Assembly (NCBI GenBank): GCA_025766275.1
Contig: JAFKAC010000216.1
Location: 1 to 59,897, forward strand
Length of the DNA: 59,897 nucleotides
DNA from: Lactarius indigo
Lineage: Eukaryota > Basidiomycota > Agaricomycetes > Russulales > Russulaceae
Direction: 5' to 3'
This document shows positions 22,369 through 34,549 of this stretch, one piece after another. The notes below the pieces were generated by a model. The model searched no databases. It saw only the letters and a program-made list of their open reading frames with translations, and had not been told where the DNA came from. How positions within the stretch are numbered: position 1 is the first letter of the stretch; every line of letters begins with the position of its first letter. Both the position numbers and the translations under genes were made by a program.

Positions 22369-23179
22369 GTACTCTTTCAGTTGCCGGCATCCTGTAAAGG
22401 ACGCGCCAATGTGAACATAGTACTAGCTTTCCCCTATAGACACGTAGACACAGCCGCCTGTCCCCCCCTACGACCAAAGTAGGAATATGGCGAGGGACCG
22501 CTACATAAATAGCGAAGAATAGATCGTTTTGACCCTCCATCGTGAGATACCCCCTCTGCCCCAGGATAGGGGTGCACGTAGCATCCGGGCCGGGGTTCAA
22601 CGTTCAATGTGTGCGGATCCGGGATTCGGCCCGGCTACACGAGCGCTAGCTAGAGCTAATGGTGAAACTCCTGCTACACTCGTGGTATTAAGCGTCACCT
22701 GACAGTACCACTGGCAACACTCCTTGACGTCCAGAGACTAGAAAAACCGAAAGAAGAAAAAGAAAGAAGAAAAGAAGAAAATCGAGACGGACAATCAGCA
22801 GAATGGAATGGAATTCTATTGGCGAAGCTGGAACCACCACTGTCTAGTACCTACTAGTACTACGGGATCATTGACCGTTGCTTCTCAGTTACCATTCGAC
22901 GAGATACCTGGGCCATTTCCACTTATGATTGTAAGCAACTTTGTCCGGTGTCAAGTCCAGTGTTGACGGTGCACATCATGCACCTCTCGTGCATGGATTG
23001 AGACCTAACATGCCTAACAATTCGTATAAAGTAGATCAGCGGCTGAGAGTTCTATTTAAATCATTCTGCCCGTGTCGTACCCTCCCTCTCGTGTCGATGG
23101 GCTTGTTACAGAACGAGTGGTCGCGGGCGCTCAGTGCCCCGAATTTCCTTTGGAAGCAGCCGGCGCGGTCCTTGATATG
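22369..23179. other. intergenic; A/G-rich tract at 22741-22790, no gene seen
   Basis: Between the 498-aa gene and the GtaA array spacer there is no supported exon. The tract around 22741-22790 is almost pure A/G (GAAAGAAGAAAAAGAAAG type). A recent insertion or regulatory use cannot be judged. Confidence 0.55.
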
Positions 23180-23375
23180 AAGTAATATATTTGTCTCGAT
23201 TGTCTCGATTGTGTAACCCTTTTGACTATGTACGCTTTGTTCTCACTTGAAAACGCCGACTAGTATAGCAAACGCGAACACCGACTCGTGGTCATGCGGT
23301 CATGCAAGGCGACTCGGAGATACATAGCCAGAAATAAAATGGGGAAGGATGATTCGGATAGGTGGTAGTATGAGT
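23180..23375 (-). repeat. 3' spacer of GtaA unit A, split by the hAT insertion
   Basis: The words TGTCTCGATTGTGT, CTTTTGACTATGT, TGTTCTCACTT and CCGACTAGTATAGC recur in the spacers at about 34550-34680, 39412-39530 and 44925-45060. The spacer resumes at 29896 beyond the transposon and runs to the copy A stop. The last eight bases, 23368-23375 (GTATGAGT), are the left target-site duplicate. Confidence 0.8.
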
Positions 23376-23928
23376 TAGTGTTGCCGTGGCTCGGCTCAGC
23401 TTGGCTTGGCTCAGCTAAGCACAGCTCGACCAAAAAAGGACGAGCTGAGCTGAGCCACTCCGAATTGAGCTGGCTCAAGCTAGGCTGAGCCGGCTCAAGC
23501 CACCCAAAAGTACGAATAGGAAATCGTACCATTTTGGGTAGCCTGAGTCAGCCAAGCCAATGAACACACGCGTGAATCCAAGTCTCGAACTTCAAGCTTC
23601 AAGCCCTGAGAACTGAGTATACCTGGCTCCCCCTCAGTGAGACTGAGTTATCTGAACGACTGGCCGGGATCCCCAGTCATCCCCCCCCTCTGCACAGACT
23701 GGGCTTGCGGTCTGCGCGCTGTCTGCGCGCTGTTCGCGTTGTCCGCCCGCCGACCGCTGGCCTTGTCTGTGCTCTCGCCGCCCTCGTTGCTCTCTCTCTG
23801 GCCGCTGCTTCTTCTCGCCGTCGCTCGCTCTGGTCGCCACTGGTCGCTGGTCGCCGCCGCTCGCCGCCGCTCACTCTGGTCACCGCCGCTTGCTCTGGTC
23901 GCTGCCCGTCGCTCTGGTCGCCGCTGGT

Positions 23929-24045
23929 CACCGCCTCTCGCCGCTGGTCGCCGCCTCTCGCCGCTGGTCGCCGCCTCTCGCCGCTGGTCGCCGCCTCTCG
24001 CCGCTGGTCGCCGCCTCTCGCTGCTGGTCGTCGCCTCTCGCCGCC
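23929..24045 (+). repeat. 20-bp minisatellite in the left part of the hAT element
   Basis: The unit TCTCGCCGCTGGTCGCCGCC is repeated about five times in near-perfect tandem, within a wider C/G-rich zone (23700-24760) that also has a longer repeat near 24390-24560 with GCCACCACTCGCTGCTGGCG. Long open frames here arise from the repeat and carry no domain. Confidence 0.85.
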
Positions 24046-24864
24046 CCTCGCCGCTCCTCTGGCCGCCGCGCAGCCGTCGGTGCCTCTGACGGCGCTGTCG
24101 CCATCGTCGCCAACGTTGTCGCCAACGTTGTCGCCGTTGTTGCCTGCGCCGTCACTGTCACCGCCGCCTACTGTCTCTGCCACCGCCTCCGCGTCGTCTT
24201 CGGCATCATCACCCTATGCCCTCACTTCTGCCGCCGCTGTCGCCACAACCGCCCTCGCTGCCGCCACCGCCACCACCCACGCTGCAGCTGCAGCTGCCGC
24301 CGCCGCCGCCAACGCCCTCGCTGCAGCCGCCGCCACCGCCACCATCCTCGCTGCCGCTGCCACCGCTGCCACCACCTTCGCTGTCGCCACCGCCACCACT
24401 CGCTGCTGGCGCCACCACCTTCGCTGTCGCCGCCGCCACCGCCCTCGCGTCACTGCCGCCGCCACCACTCGCTGCTGGCGCCACCACCTTCGCTGTCGCC
24501 GCCGCCACCGCCCTCGCGTCGCCGCCGCCGCCACCACTCGCTGCTGGCGCCACCACCGCCGGAGCTGTCGCCGCTGCCACCGTTCCACCCTCGCTGCCGC
24601 CGCCAGCGCCCGCCCGCCTTCGGACGACCATCGCGTGCCCCTGGATTCCTCGGACACCCTCGGAAGGCCCTCGGACGCCCTCGGATACCCTCGGACAGCC
24701 CTCGCGCACCCTCCTCTTGCCCCTCCACACCCCCCTTTCTCTTCCCACCCCCTTTTCCCTCTCTGGCCACCCCAGGTGAGTCGCACAGGTCCCCTACTTT
24801 TATGTAGTTCATTCCTAGGTACAAATACATGTATATAGCCTTGTTGCAAATAAATTCTCTTAAA

Positions 24865-27800
24865 CTACTGCTCACTAATGCCCCTGAGATAAGCCCTCAA
24901 GTCCTCAACTGGTCTGACTGCCTCCATTCCCTCCAGCTCTTCCATTTCATCCTTCTCTCCAAGCCCTTCAGTAAAATTGAGTTCCCTTTTATACTTTGCC
25001 TGGAACTTGAGTATCTGTATGGCTTCCATGCTGCCTGGCTTAAGGCGGTTCCTCCTGGCTCTAGCTGTCTCCTTGCTTGCTGAGAAGACACGCTCACATG
25101 GGACTGAAGTGGCTTGAATGGGGAGTAAGTCCATGGCAAGCTTGAAGAGTGTTGGCCACTTTTTCTGGTGTTCCTGCCATTCCAACTACTGTCAGTACTC
25201 CCTAATAAAACGAACCATTCTACATACCTGCCAGAACTCAAGAATATTGGCATATTTGACTGGGGCTGCTAGATAGTCATCAACTTCACCTTCTAAGGTA
25301 TTTGCCTGTGGTCTGTAGACAGGCATTGGGCCAATACCAAGGTTTGCCAAAGTGGCCTGCATGCCACCAAATGGTTCAGGGGGTGGAGGGGGTACAGTTG
25401 ATCTAGTAGGGGCTCTAGATGGTGTGTACAATGGTCTGAGCTACTTAGAATTTTAGTTTTAGAGTAGCATGATAAAATTAAAAGCACTCACTGCATCAAG
25501 GAGGTGGCGCTTTACTGCTTCAGAAACATTTGATTGGTAGTGTTGCTTGAACCATTCAAGCTTTGTCAAAGGGTTAAGAACTGTTCACATGAGATGAGAA
25601 ATTATGCAGAATATTAAGACAGCCACTCACCCATTGAAAGCTGATATACTGGAAGGTCAAGGGCCTGCATAGAATATGGAACTATCTTCTCTGAAGCTTT
25701 TCCAATAATAAGACCAATGTCCTGTCTCTCAGTCTCCAAGGTATTTGCCAAGTCATTCAGGGTTTTTAAAAAGCCCTCAAATGCAGCAACTGTGCCACAA
25801 AGTGTTGGCGTCTTCTCATAAGAAAGTGATTGCTGATACCAGAAGGGGATCTAATAAATAAATTAATAGACAATCAGAGAGAGAAAATGTCTGCACACCT
25901 GAAGAATTCTCTGAAGTCCCCCAAGGACCCTCCAATCTTCCTCATTTAATGGGTCTGGCCCTCCCTCCTGAGTAAACCTATCAATTGCCTAACTAAAAGT
26001 TAGCATTAGAATTTATTAAATGGCTTAAAAAATACCTCTCTCAAAATAAATGCCCTCTTGATCATTAAATAGGCAGAGGACCACCTGGTCTCCACATCAA
26101 GAATTAATTGCAAAGGAGGCACATTTGACTCCTTTGCAATTGTAGAAAATATATCACGCCTTCGTGATGAGTTGCAGATCTATTATAAATAAATTAGAAA
26201 AAAAAAAGAAAAAAAGAAAAAACTCGGAAAAAGAAACAAGAAAAAGAAAAAGAAAAAGAAAAAGAAAAAGAAAAAGAAAAAGAAAAAGAAAAAGAAAAAG
26301 AAAAAGAAAAAGAAAAAGAAAAAGAAAAAGAAAAAGAAAAAGAAAAAGAAAAAGAAAAAGAAAAAGAAAAAAAGACAAAAAAACTCGAAAAAAAGAAGGG
26401 AAAAAGAAGAAAAAAAAGAAAAAAAAAAAGGAAAGGCTCACATAAACAATAATTTGCTGAAGCCTTTTAACTTGGTCAAAACCAAGTTCAACTGCTTCCT
26501 CAAGCATTGCCTTGCATGCAAGATTTACAATATGGGCAAAGCATCTAAAAAGTGTTAGCAAAAAAATATTAAATAGTTTGACACTTACCTGATGTGGCGC
26601 TGCTCTGCAGAAAACCCAGTATTAGGATATTGCTTCTTTAACTGAGTTTCTAGTGCCTCCATCATAGAGCTGTTGTTGGATGCATTATCTGTTGTTATCC
26701 AACCAATCTTTATTTAAAAAAAAATTAATTAGTCGAAATTTATATATAAAATGAAGTAGACATTACCTTTCTTTCAAGCCCCATCCTAGTAATGATAAAA
26801 TGAAAGACCTCAGCTAACCTCTCTCCAGTGTGGGACCCAGGAAAATAGACAAATCCAATAAGGTCAGCTCTAAGGGTTAGCTTTTGCTGGCCATCTTGAG
26901 TCTGGATCTGCTCCAGCCAGTGAGCAGTAACAGCCATGTATGGCTTGAGGTCAGGGTCTGTCCACATGTCTGTGGTAAAAGAGACCCTCCCAAGGCAGCT
27001 TGTCTAAATAGAAGTTAGCCCTCAAGCACTAAGATATAATAATAAAATATTACCTGAATATGCTGAGACAAATTGTGGAGTGCCTCTGTACAGTTCTCCA
27101 CAATGCGCTTCTGCATAGTGGTCCTGTGAGGGATGTCTGCATCACTCAGCTCAGGGCGGAGTAGGAGACACAGGTGGCGGAACTCTGGTCTCTCCACAAT
27201 CATCATAGGCTAAAAAAAAAAAAAAAAACATTAAATAGGGAAAAAAAATTAAAATTAAATAAAAAACCTGATCTGTGGCAACAATAAATTGCACAAGGCC
27301 ATCTAAAAAGTTGTCTTGAGTGAAGGGAGTGCGGCGCCTAGCTTGATGCTCTACAGGAACTCCAGTAACTCTTGCAACAGCTTCTTCTCCCTCTTTACCT
27401 CTCAGCTCAATTTTGAGTCTTTGGCACTCTGTAACCCACTCATCTGCATGGTGATTGAGCAGATGGGACCGCAGAGGACCTGTTGCAGTAGTGGAGCGAT
27501 ATGAGTGTACTTTGATGGACGCATCCTCTTGATGAAGTATCCTACAAAAATAATTTTTAGAAATAAAAATAAAAATAAGAATAAAAAACTCACAAGCAAA
27601 ACTTGCACTGTTTCTTCCCATCAAGAGCCTGAAAAAACCTCAAGGTGTCATCACCTGAGCCCAGCCTTGAACCAGCTTTTTGAGCCCTCCTTGGGCGGCG
27701 AGTTGGAGTTGGAGGGTCAGAGTTGCCTTCCTGAGGGCTATTGAAATTAGCACCACCCTCCTGAGAGCCATCTGACCCATTTCCAAGGTCAAAGTTCTCA

Positions 27801-28206
27801 GGTTGGGGTGAGCTAAGGCCTCCCTGTATTAAATTTGTTAAAAAATGATTATAAAATTAATAAAATAGATACTCACTTGATTGGCAGCCTGAGCAGGTGA
27901 AGAACCTGCAAAGGGGTCCTCTCCCTGCTGTGAGGGTCCAGGAGGGCCACCTGAAGCTGCAGAAGAGCCTAGATTAAAGTGCACATGTCTGGCACTGGAA
28001 ACTGATGTCTGAGCAGCTGTGGATGAGACTAACACAATATGAGTGTATGGATACCATCAAAACAATGAGCACATACCATCAAGCTGAAAAGACATCTCCA
28101 AAGCACCACCAGGAAGCTCCCGCTGTTTGACCTGGCTCTTCTTGGTCTTTGGCCTTTTTGGAGTCCTCTTGGGTGTTGAAGGGGCCCTCTTCCTAGATCC
28201 AGCCAT
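24865..28206 (-). CDS. hAT transposase with BED zinc finger
   Basis: Start at 28206 gives MAGSRKRAPSTPKRTPKRPK, a basic nuclear-targeting N-terminus. Later exons carry a BED-type finger: DGKKQCKFCL, then after an intron ILHQEDASIKVHSYRSTTAT and LRSHLLNHHADEW. The catalytic region follows: MWTDPDLKPYMAVTAHWLEQ, LRADLIGFVYFPGSHTGERL, KIGWITTDNASNNSSMMEAL (a DNASNN motif), and RCFAHIVNLACKAMLEEAV. The last exon has the C-terminal hAT dimerisation domain ATSVPCERVFSASKETARAR ending at 24865. I followed exons across about nine introns and saw no stop or frame break, so it may be functional. One intron contains a 126-bp (CTTTTT)n tract. Codon use is A/T-rich compared with host genes. The acidic DDE residues were not all placed. 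Confidence 0.88.
26241..26366 (+). repeat. (AAAAAG)21 hexanucleotide tract in a transposase intron
   Basis: Twenty-one uninterrupted copies of AAAAAG, read as CTTTTT on the coding strand, with ragged A/G-rich margins (26195-26440). It sits between the exon ending QQIIVY (donor near 26440) and the next exon, so it would be an extreme polypyrimidine tract in the intron. Confidence 0.95.
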
Positions 28207-28607
28207 AGTAGACGTAGCCAAGAGTAGTACAAAAAAAAATAAAAGAAGCAAGCTGAAGTAGATCAGCTGAGATCAGGCAGAGATGAGGAGAGATGAGACT
28301 GTAGCAGACAGCAGGAGCCGAGACGAGAGCGTGGGAATGCGCGTCGTACATGCGGTGGCTGCGAAAATTCCTTGCCCTTGCATTGCGCAACTCGCGTTCG
28401 TGCTCGCGAGCACCACTGGCACGGGTTTACGACCCACCCTCTCTCTTGGCCACAAAGTAAGTGCTCTTTTTTTTTTTGCCTGGCTCACTGACTCGCCCAC
28501 ACACACCCTCGCAGGTAACAAGGCAGCGGCAGGACCTGCCCTGCGATAGCCACGCCCCGAACCCCCAAGCCCCCAAGGCAGCCACGGCGATGGCGCCAGC
28601 CCTGGGG

Positions 28608-28623
28608 TGCGACGACCGCGACC

Positions 28624-28670
<47 letters not shown>

Positions 28671-29440
28671 TACGACCACGACCACGACTACGACCACGAC
28701 CACGACCGCAACCGCAACCACGACCACGACCACCACGACCACGACCACCACGACCACCACGACCACCACCGCGGCAACCGCGACCACCACGGCGACCACG
28801 ACCACCACAGCGACCACCACGGCGACCACGACCACCACAGCGACCACCACGGCGACCGCGACCATGACCGCGGCGACCACAACCACAACCACAACCACCA
28901 CCGCAGCGACCGCGACCGCAACTGCGACCACAACCACCACCGCGACCACCACCACCACCGCGGCAACCGCGATGACCATTGCGACAACCGCGACGACAAC
29001 CGCGACCACCACCACGACCGCGGCGACCGCGACCACCACCGCGACGACAACCACCACCGCGGCGACCGCGATTACCACTGCGGCGACCACAACCACCACC
29101 GCGACCACCACCACCACCGCGGCAACCGCGATGACCATCGCGACAACCGCGACGACAACCGCGACCACCACCACGACCGCGGCGACCGCGACCACGACCG
29201 CGACGACAACCACGACCGCGGCGACCGCGATTACCACCGCGGCAACCACGACCGCCACCGCGGCAACCGCGACGACCATCGCGACGACCGCGACGACGAC
29301 CGCGACCACCACCACCACCGCGGCGACCGCGACCACCACCGCGACCACCACCACCACCGCGGCGACCACTACGACCACCACCGCGGCGACTGCGACCACC
29401 ACCGCGACCACCACCGCCACCGCGGCGACGATGGCGATGC
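28608..29440 (+). repeat. GACCAC/CGCGACCACCACC minisatellite in the right part of the hAT element
   Basis: About 830 bases built from GAC and CAC triplets with periodic CGCGG words, first as pure (GACCAC)n, then as 15-24-base higher-order units. All frames are open because of the composition, giving His-Asp, Thr-Ala or Val-rich products; none shows a domain. It mirrors the GC-rich repeat on the other side of the transposase. Confidence 0.9.
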
Positions 29441-29895
29441 CTTCGACTCAGCCGCACCCGGGCAGTAGATAGAAAAAAAAAATGTATTCTCTATACTATG
29501 TAGTCTACAGCAATACAAATGTTTTATTTTATTTTTGTCAGAGTTTGCGCAAGGTCGTCTGAGGAGACGCCAAAAAAGAGGACTTACCCACTTTTCTTCT
29601 GAGAGCCCCAGCAGACACTGGAAACGCACGTTGAGCAAATATATTCCGTTTTTGGCCAGCTCGTTCCTGGCTCAGCCAGGCAGAATCCATTCTCGCCCGC
29701 TCACGCGTACTCACGAGCCGGGCAAGCCCTGCCTAATCTGGTCATTCCTAATCGAGCCTGGCTCAGCCCAGCTCAGCCAGCTCGCGAGCCGAGCTGAGCC
29801 AATTTTGGTCCTGAGCCGATGTGTCAGCTTGGCTCGGCTCAAAACAGCTCAGCTTGGCTGGCTCAGCCGATTTGAGCCGAGCCACGGCAACACTA

Positions 29896-30208
29896 GTATG
29901 AGTGGGCGGCGATACATACAAGGGAAACGAAATCGTGTAACAAGATTATATGCCAGGGGGACCAAGTAAAAAATAAGTGTCGGGAAGTATATAATTTTGG
30001 TACAAAAATAACAAACAAATCCCAGGTATTAGTTGAAGGAATCAGGGTTGAATACGTTGAATGTTCAGGGGAGGTCGCAATGGAGTAAAGAAAGAGCTCT
30101 GAGTCACCACCAGTACATGAGTTCCGGTTGGGACCCCTCGTGTACGACAGACAGCTACTGCAGCCACACAAAGCGCATGCGATAGCATTCAACCTGGTTC
30201 AAAGAGTG
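29896..30208 (-). repeat. remainder of GtaA unit A 3' spacer
   Basis: Contains the spacer words GGGAAACGAAATCGTGTA, GTATATAATTTTGGT and a trailing part up to the copy A stop at 30209; the same order is seen before copies B, C and D. Bases 29896-29903 are the right copy of the hAT target duplication. Confidence 0.8.
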
Positions 30209-33200
30209 CTATACGCCTCCGCCTTCACCATAACTCGGTGGTGCCTCGAATCTCTCCGCTCGTAGTTCTTGCATCTCGCGCCGCAAAGAATCCACCTCCG
30301 ACTGAAGTCTTCGAGTTTCAAGTGTTGGTGTCACCGTGGTACTCTGCTCGGTGGTACTAATGGTTGAGGGATAAGCAGGCTGAGACCCACTCGAGGATGT
30401 CCGTGCGTGGCCGTCGGGTGGAGAACGCATTGCCGTTGAGCGTAGCCGCGCAAGTTCCTTGCTGGTCAAGCCTACGGAGATGGGTGCCATACTTTGCAAC
30501 GGCGGGAGGGGTGACCCAGACGTGGAAGACGGCCTGTGGCTCGGTGTCCCAAACTGAGATTCTGCTTCCAGTGGTACCGTCTCGGCCAGGGTTGGGATGA
30601 ACGGCGTCACCGTCATATGCGGGCCCGCGTCCATAAAAGTACCAGAAAAGGATGTCCTAACGGATTTCTCGGAAGTGTCTTGTCTCCGTCGCTGCCGTAA
30701 GAGGGCAATGGCCCCAACCACTAGGATCATACCTGCAACGCCACCTGCAACCCCCCCGGCAATTGCGCTGGTGTGCGACGTCGCTTTTGACGTGGTTACG
30801 GTCGCAGGGGTCGTAGCGTTGGCTGTTATATGGACGACAGGAGCTCTGAGAAAATAGTTGGGTCAGACATCGAATGAAAAGACGATTCCCAGTGATATAG
30901 ACTGACGTGAGAGCTAATGGCGCATACATTGCACCCTGTGCAGGGCTAAAGAGCAACGCGACAAGATCTTAGCCAGCACCTTATAAGTGGAAACACGCCA
31001 GGAGCTCACCTGGCCCCTCCCAGGATAGTTGATCCATGAGTGCTGTCGTAGCTGAGCGGGAATACACCTGCGCTCACGTTAAAAGACGCTCGGTTGTGAA
31101 CTCTCGAAATAAGATTTGTCCGTAGGTCTTGATTCGAGCTCGTAGCCGCTGCAAACAAGTTCCAACCTACAAAAAGTCACATTAGCTCAGACAACTTCAA
31201 AAAACAAAATTCTTCCGACTTGATATTGAGACGCTTGTGTCCGTGTTGAAGCTATCGACTGGCATCCCAAAATTACTGAAGCTCGAAGTCAGTGTCAGGT
31301 TGTCGATGAAATTGCTTTGACCACTGAAGACCTAAAAACCGATGAGTTATTACCAATTAAGGGAAGGGATTGATAGACGGACGGATGATTCGACGACCCT
31401 AGTATCTAACCATGCGTCGGCAAATAGATTATAACCCAATGTCCACGAGCCCACTTGTCCATATGCTACAAGCAGGTGTTGATCACTATCCAGTGCAATG
31501 TTTCTCCATTGACTGTAAAGCCTCGCGACTATATTCTGTGAACCAGTTAATCTCGCGGCAATGCATCTAAGACATCCCCACGAACAGAATACTTGTCCGC
31601 ATCGGCGGGCCGTTTGACAACTGAACTCATTTTTGACATCGCCTCGATAGCGATAATGCCTTTGATTGCGAGGTTCGTTTGATTGGTGGTCGTCAGTCCA
31701 TCTGCAGAGGACCTGTGATGGACGGTCGTTCGGATTCTCAGCAATAAGAACCATGCACGGAAATAACGCACTGATCGTGGATAACCAGTGTGGAATTGGA
31801 CAAGTAGTCAGCCCAGGAAGTCAGCAAAGAATACTGTCCGGTTTTGTTGGTCCTTGACGGGTGCGGATAGGAGCTCGGTACGTACGTATCTGCTTATGAG
31901 GCTACCATCTCCGGTCGCACGAGCGTGGGCATAAGTCATGATCAACATATTCCCAGATTCTGTAAGAATATAGCAGTGATGAGCGACGTCCGAAACAAAG
32001 ATACATACGTTCGACTCCTTGGTTGTGGTTGGAATTGCCGATTGTGACGTTGGGGTAATTCAAGCCTTCATACCATCAGTAATCGACGCTCCAAAAACTC
32101 CGACTTTTGAAAGGCACCTAGATCAGCAGCAGCGTACGGGATGGTGTAGTTGGGAGATGCCTGAAGCTGAAACAGAGGCTCGAGAAGGAGTCTGCCCAGT
32201 GTAGGATCGATGTACATGAACGCAGGGAACGCAGAATACAGCGTCTCGACGGCGTTCACTCGGCTTGGCGAGGTCAGGACGTCTCCAGCTCGGCACGCTA
32301 AAGAACTTACTTTGTCTTCGACCCACCGATATTCTTCATGAACATCATCACATCTGACTCATTGTAGTTACCATTCACGTCGGTCCCAATTGTAAGGTGG
32401 GTACTGCCATACACTTGTGCAGTTGCGAGGGACACCAAATCTCCGAGTAAGTTTGAGACAGATGTAGCAACCTGGAGTATCTTCTGGTCTAGTTTCTGGG
32501 CTCTTGAATAGGCATTTGTGAAATCATCAAGGAAGTCGACGATCTGAGAAATGATGTGAGACACTAATCGTCATGAATGAGACCACTGACTAAGGATGTG
32601 TCATTAGGATACTGGGTCTTGTAGAATAAGCTACGTGGTCGAGGCGCAGCTCCAGAAATATCTGTGTAATTGATAACTTGGTCCATGGTAAGTCCGACAG
32701 TCCAGACGACAGGATCCTCAGTGGCTTGGATGGTGCCTAGGTCGCGCGAAATAGCAAAGACTGCGAATTTGTCACTGATGGCGCGAAAAGTTCCATCCGT
32801 TTGGTTGTCTAGCGTTCCATTGTGGACAAAAAATGTGCGGGAGTCTGAATCTTGAGCTATCTTGAACGTGACACCATTTGCCTAGATCCGAGTCACTGAC
32901 TATAGGCAATGACATATAGATAATACCATAGCCACTCACGCTCTTCATGGCATAGTAGAACGAACCCCATTCTGCCATGTTATTGATTTCGTTAAACACG
33001 ACTGGGTTCTGCAAATTGGCCGCATGGTAGACGACATCGCTGGTAGACGTCGTACTCCAGCGTAGCATCTGGCCCCGATCCCCTGAATTCCATTCTACGA
33101 CAATCTTAGGAAATGTGTGTGCGTGTGAAAAGCGAATTACCTCCGCTGACGTCCGAATACACCTGCACAGCATGGGCTGCACCGTCCAGCGATTTTGCAG

Positions 33201-33723
33201 ACAAGGCCAAGTATGAGAACGGGATTGATTGCTTGACCCAATCTCCGGGCTGAAAGGAAAGTGTCAGCGGAGAACTAGGATTAATATGTGGGCACGGACC
33301 TCGATTGGGTTGAGGAAAGTAAGATTAACTTGCATGGGCCCGGCTTGCGCGGCAATCACAGTCTGGGTGGGTGTGATAACCGTGTTGGTGAAATTTACAG
33401 TGCCATTCAGGGGACCGCCATTTCCACCGGGAACGGATCCCAAGAAAGAATAGGTTAATCCGTCGATGCGCACCAAGACGGACCAGCCAAGTATCTGAGA
33501 TACAATGACTTTAGTTGCCACGCCTAGCGAAGGGAAGACAACGTACTTGACTCGGGTCAGAGGTCGTCGGCCATAGATTTCCTAGGTTCGTCCCATTGGT
33601 GGTGTGGTCCCAACAATTGAGGTACGGTGAGCGAACGGCAAGAGGAATTGCGGCAGGGAAGAGTGTTTGCTGAGCTTTTCCGGAATGAAAAAGGAAGAAC
33701 AGGAGAATTAGCAAGTAGGTCAT
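30209..33723 (-). CDS. GtaA-type glutaminase-like type I membrane protein, copy A
   Basis: About 15 short introns; protein near 900 aa. Start at 33723 gives a signal peptide (MTYLLILLFFLFHSGKAQ) and the GtaA N-terminus FPAAIPLAVRSPYLNCW. The N-terminal domain (DUF5127-like) has ILGWSVLVRIDGLTYSFLG. The central six-hairpin part has SRY joined by an intron to YSLLTSWADYLSNSTLVIHD, then NQTNLAIKGIIAIEAMSKMS. The DUF1793-like part has GSWTLGYNLFADAWLDT, NLISRVHNRASFNVSAGVFP and SPAQGAMYAPLAL. A membrane helix (AGMILVVGAIALL) and basic stop-transfer follow, then a 170-aa tail with an amphipathic LQSEVDSLRREMQELRAERF helix and the end EAPPSYGEGGGV. Secreted GtaA in Aspergillus is a glutaminase; activity here is inferred. 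Every exon I traced is open. Confidence 0.85.
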
Positions 33724-34549
33724 TGGCAGCTGGGCCACCACGGGAGCCAAGTCTGGAGGACCAAGTTCACAGCAGAATTGACGGGGCCGTTAATTGCAAG
33801 GGTGACACCTTTCTTTGGCTTGGTTACAATTTGCCCTGGACAGTACATAATACAGGAACGGACATTGTGCCGTAACAGTGGGTGTTATGCGAGTACTGTA
33901 TTGTGGACTCATATAGACGCCCCGGGACAGCTATGATAATTGAGACATAATATGGTGGTCAGGCAGCGACCCTGTCCCAAAGGAGGCCTAATATATAACG
34001 AGTTGGGTAAAGTGACACCAGACGCCAAGAGGGTCATAATCGTGGAGTACATCGACTCGTAACCAGCCTTTTGAACGAGGATGCGGCCTATGAGGCCCAT
34101 ATGAGGGGTCGCAAGCGACTGGTGCAGCCGCTGGGCAAAGGAGGGGCGACTGTCATCGGGGGATCGGGGAGCTGTCATCGAATTTTCGAAAAGACAGTTC
34201 CGTGTACAGTAGCAGTGCCTCAATGAAGTAACTCAAATCTTGATTAGTAGCTTGATTGTCACCGTGGGATTGCATACAGCTAAGATGGAGATAGTCGGTT
34301 GAGACGTGCTCTTCGACATATGTTGAAGTAGTCTAGCACGTCACAAACCGAGCGAAGTGCCATGCGAGTAGCCAACTGAGAACAATGGAAAGGAGATGAT
34401 CGTATTGAACTTGAATTTGAATAGACGATATGACACCGGTGCCTCGCCCGCACTCACCAATGCTTGCGCACACTGGCACTGCACTTGCCTGCACCCTCCC
34501 GTGCTCAGGCTGGCCCGCTTCTCGGTGCACTCAGGCTAGTGTAGTTTAC
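33724..34549. other. upstream flank of GtaA copy A
   Basis: The first 100 bases above the start (GGGAGCC, CAAGTTCACAGCAG, GACGGGGCC) match the 5' flanks of copies B, C and D, so the promoter was duplicated with the gene. The rest holds no supported exon. Confidence 0.55.

Larger units (their letters stand above)
23376..29895 (-). mobile_element. complete hAT transposon, 6520 bp
   Basis: The ends are perfect inverted repeats of at least 23 bp, TAGTGTTGCCGTGGCTCGGC plus TCA at the left and its complement at the right, flanked by an exact 8-bp duplication GTATGAGT (23368-23375 and 29896-29903). Eight-base duplications are the hAT hallmark. Subterminal zones (23392-23500 and about 29675-29880) are packed with GGCTCAGC/GAGCTGAGCC words in both directions, typical of transposase-binding arrays. 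Inside are a BED-type hAT transposase gene on the minus strand and two long GC-rich minisatellites, one on each side of it. It sits in the 3' spacer of GtaA unit A. Intact ends and transposase suggest a recent insertion. Confidence 0.95.

Noticed and set aside
23705..24838. 377-aa and other long open frames on both strands in the left minisatellite
   Set aside because: They arise from C/G-rich tandem repeats without stop codons in any frame and contain no domain or start context.
26164..26445. Lys-Arg repeat frame on the plus strand and Phe-Leu repeat frame on the minus strand
   Set aside because: Both are translations of the (AAAAAG)n intron tract of the transposase.
28273..29468. Frames of 394, 335, 311 and 202 aa made of His-Asp, Gly-Arg, Val-Ala or Thr-Ala repeats
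   Set aside because: All frames are open at once because the DNA is a GAC/CAC repeat; composition explains them fully.
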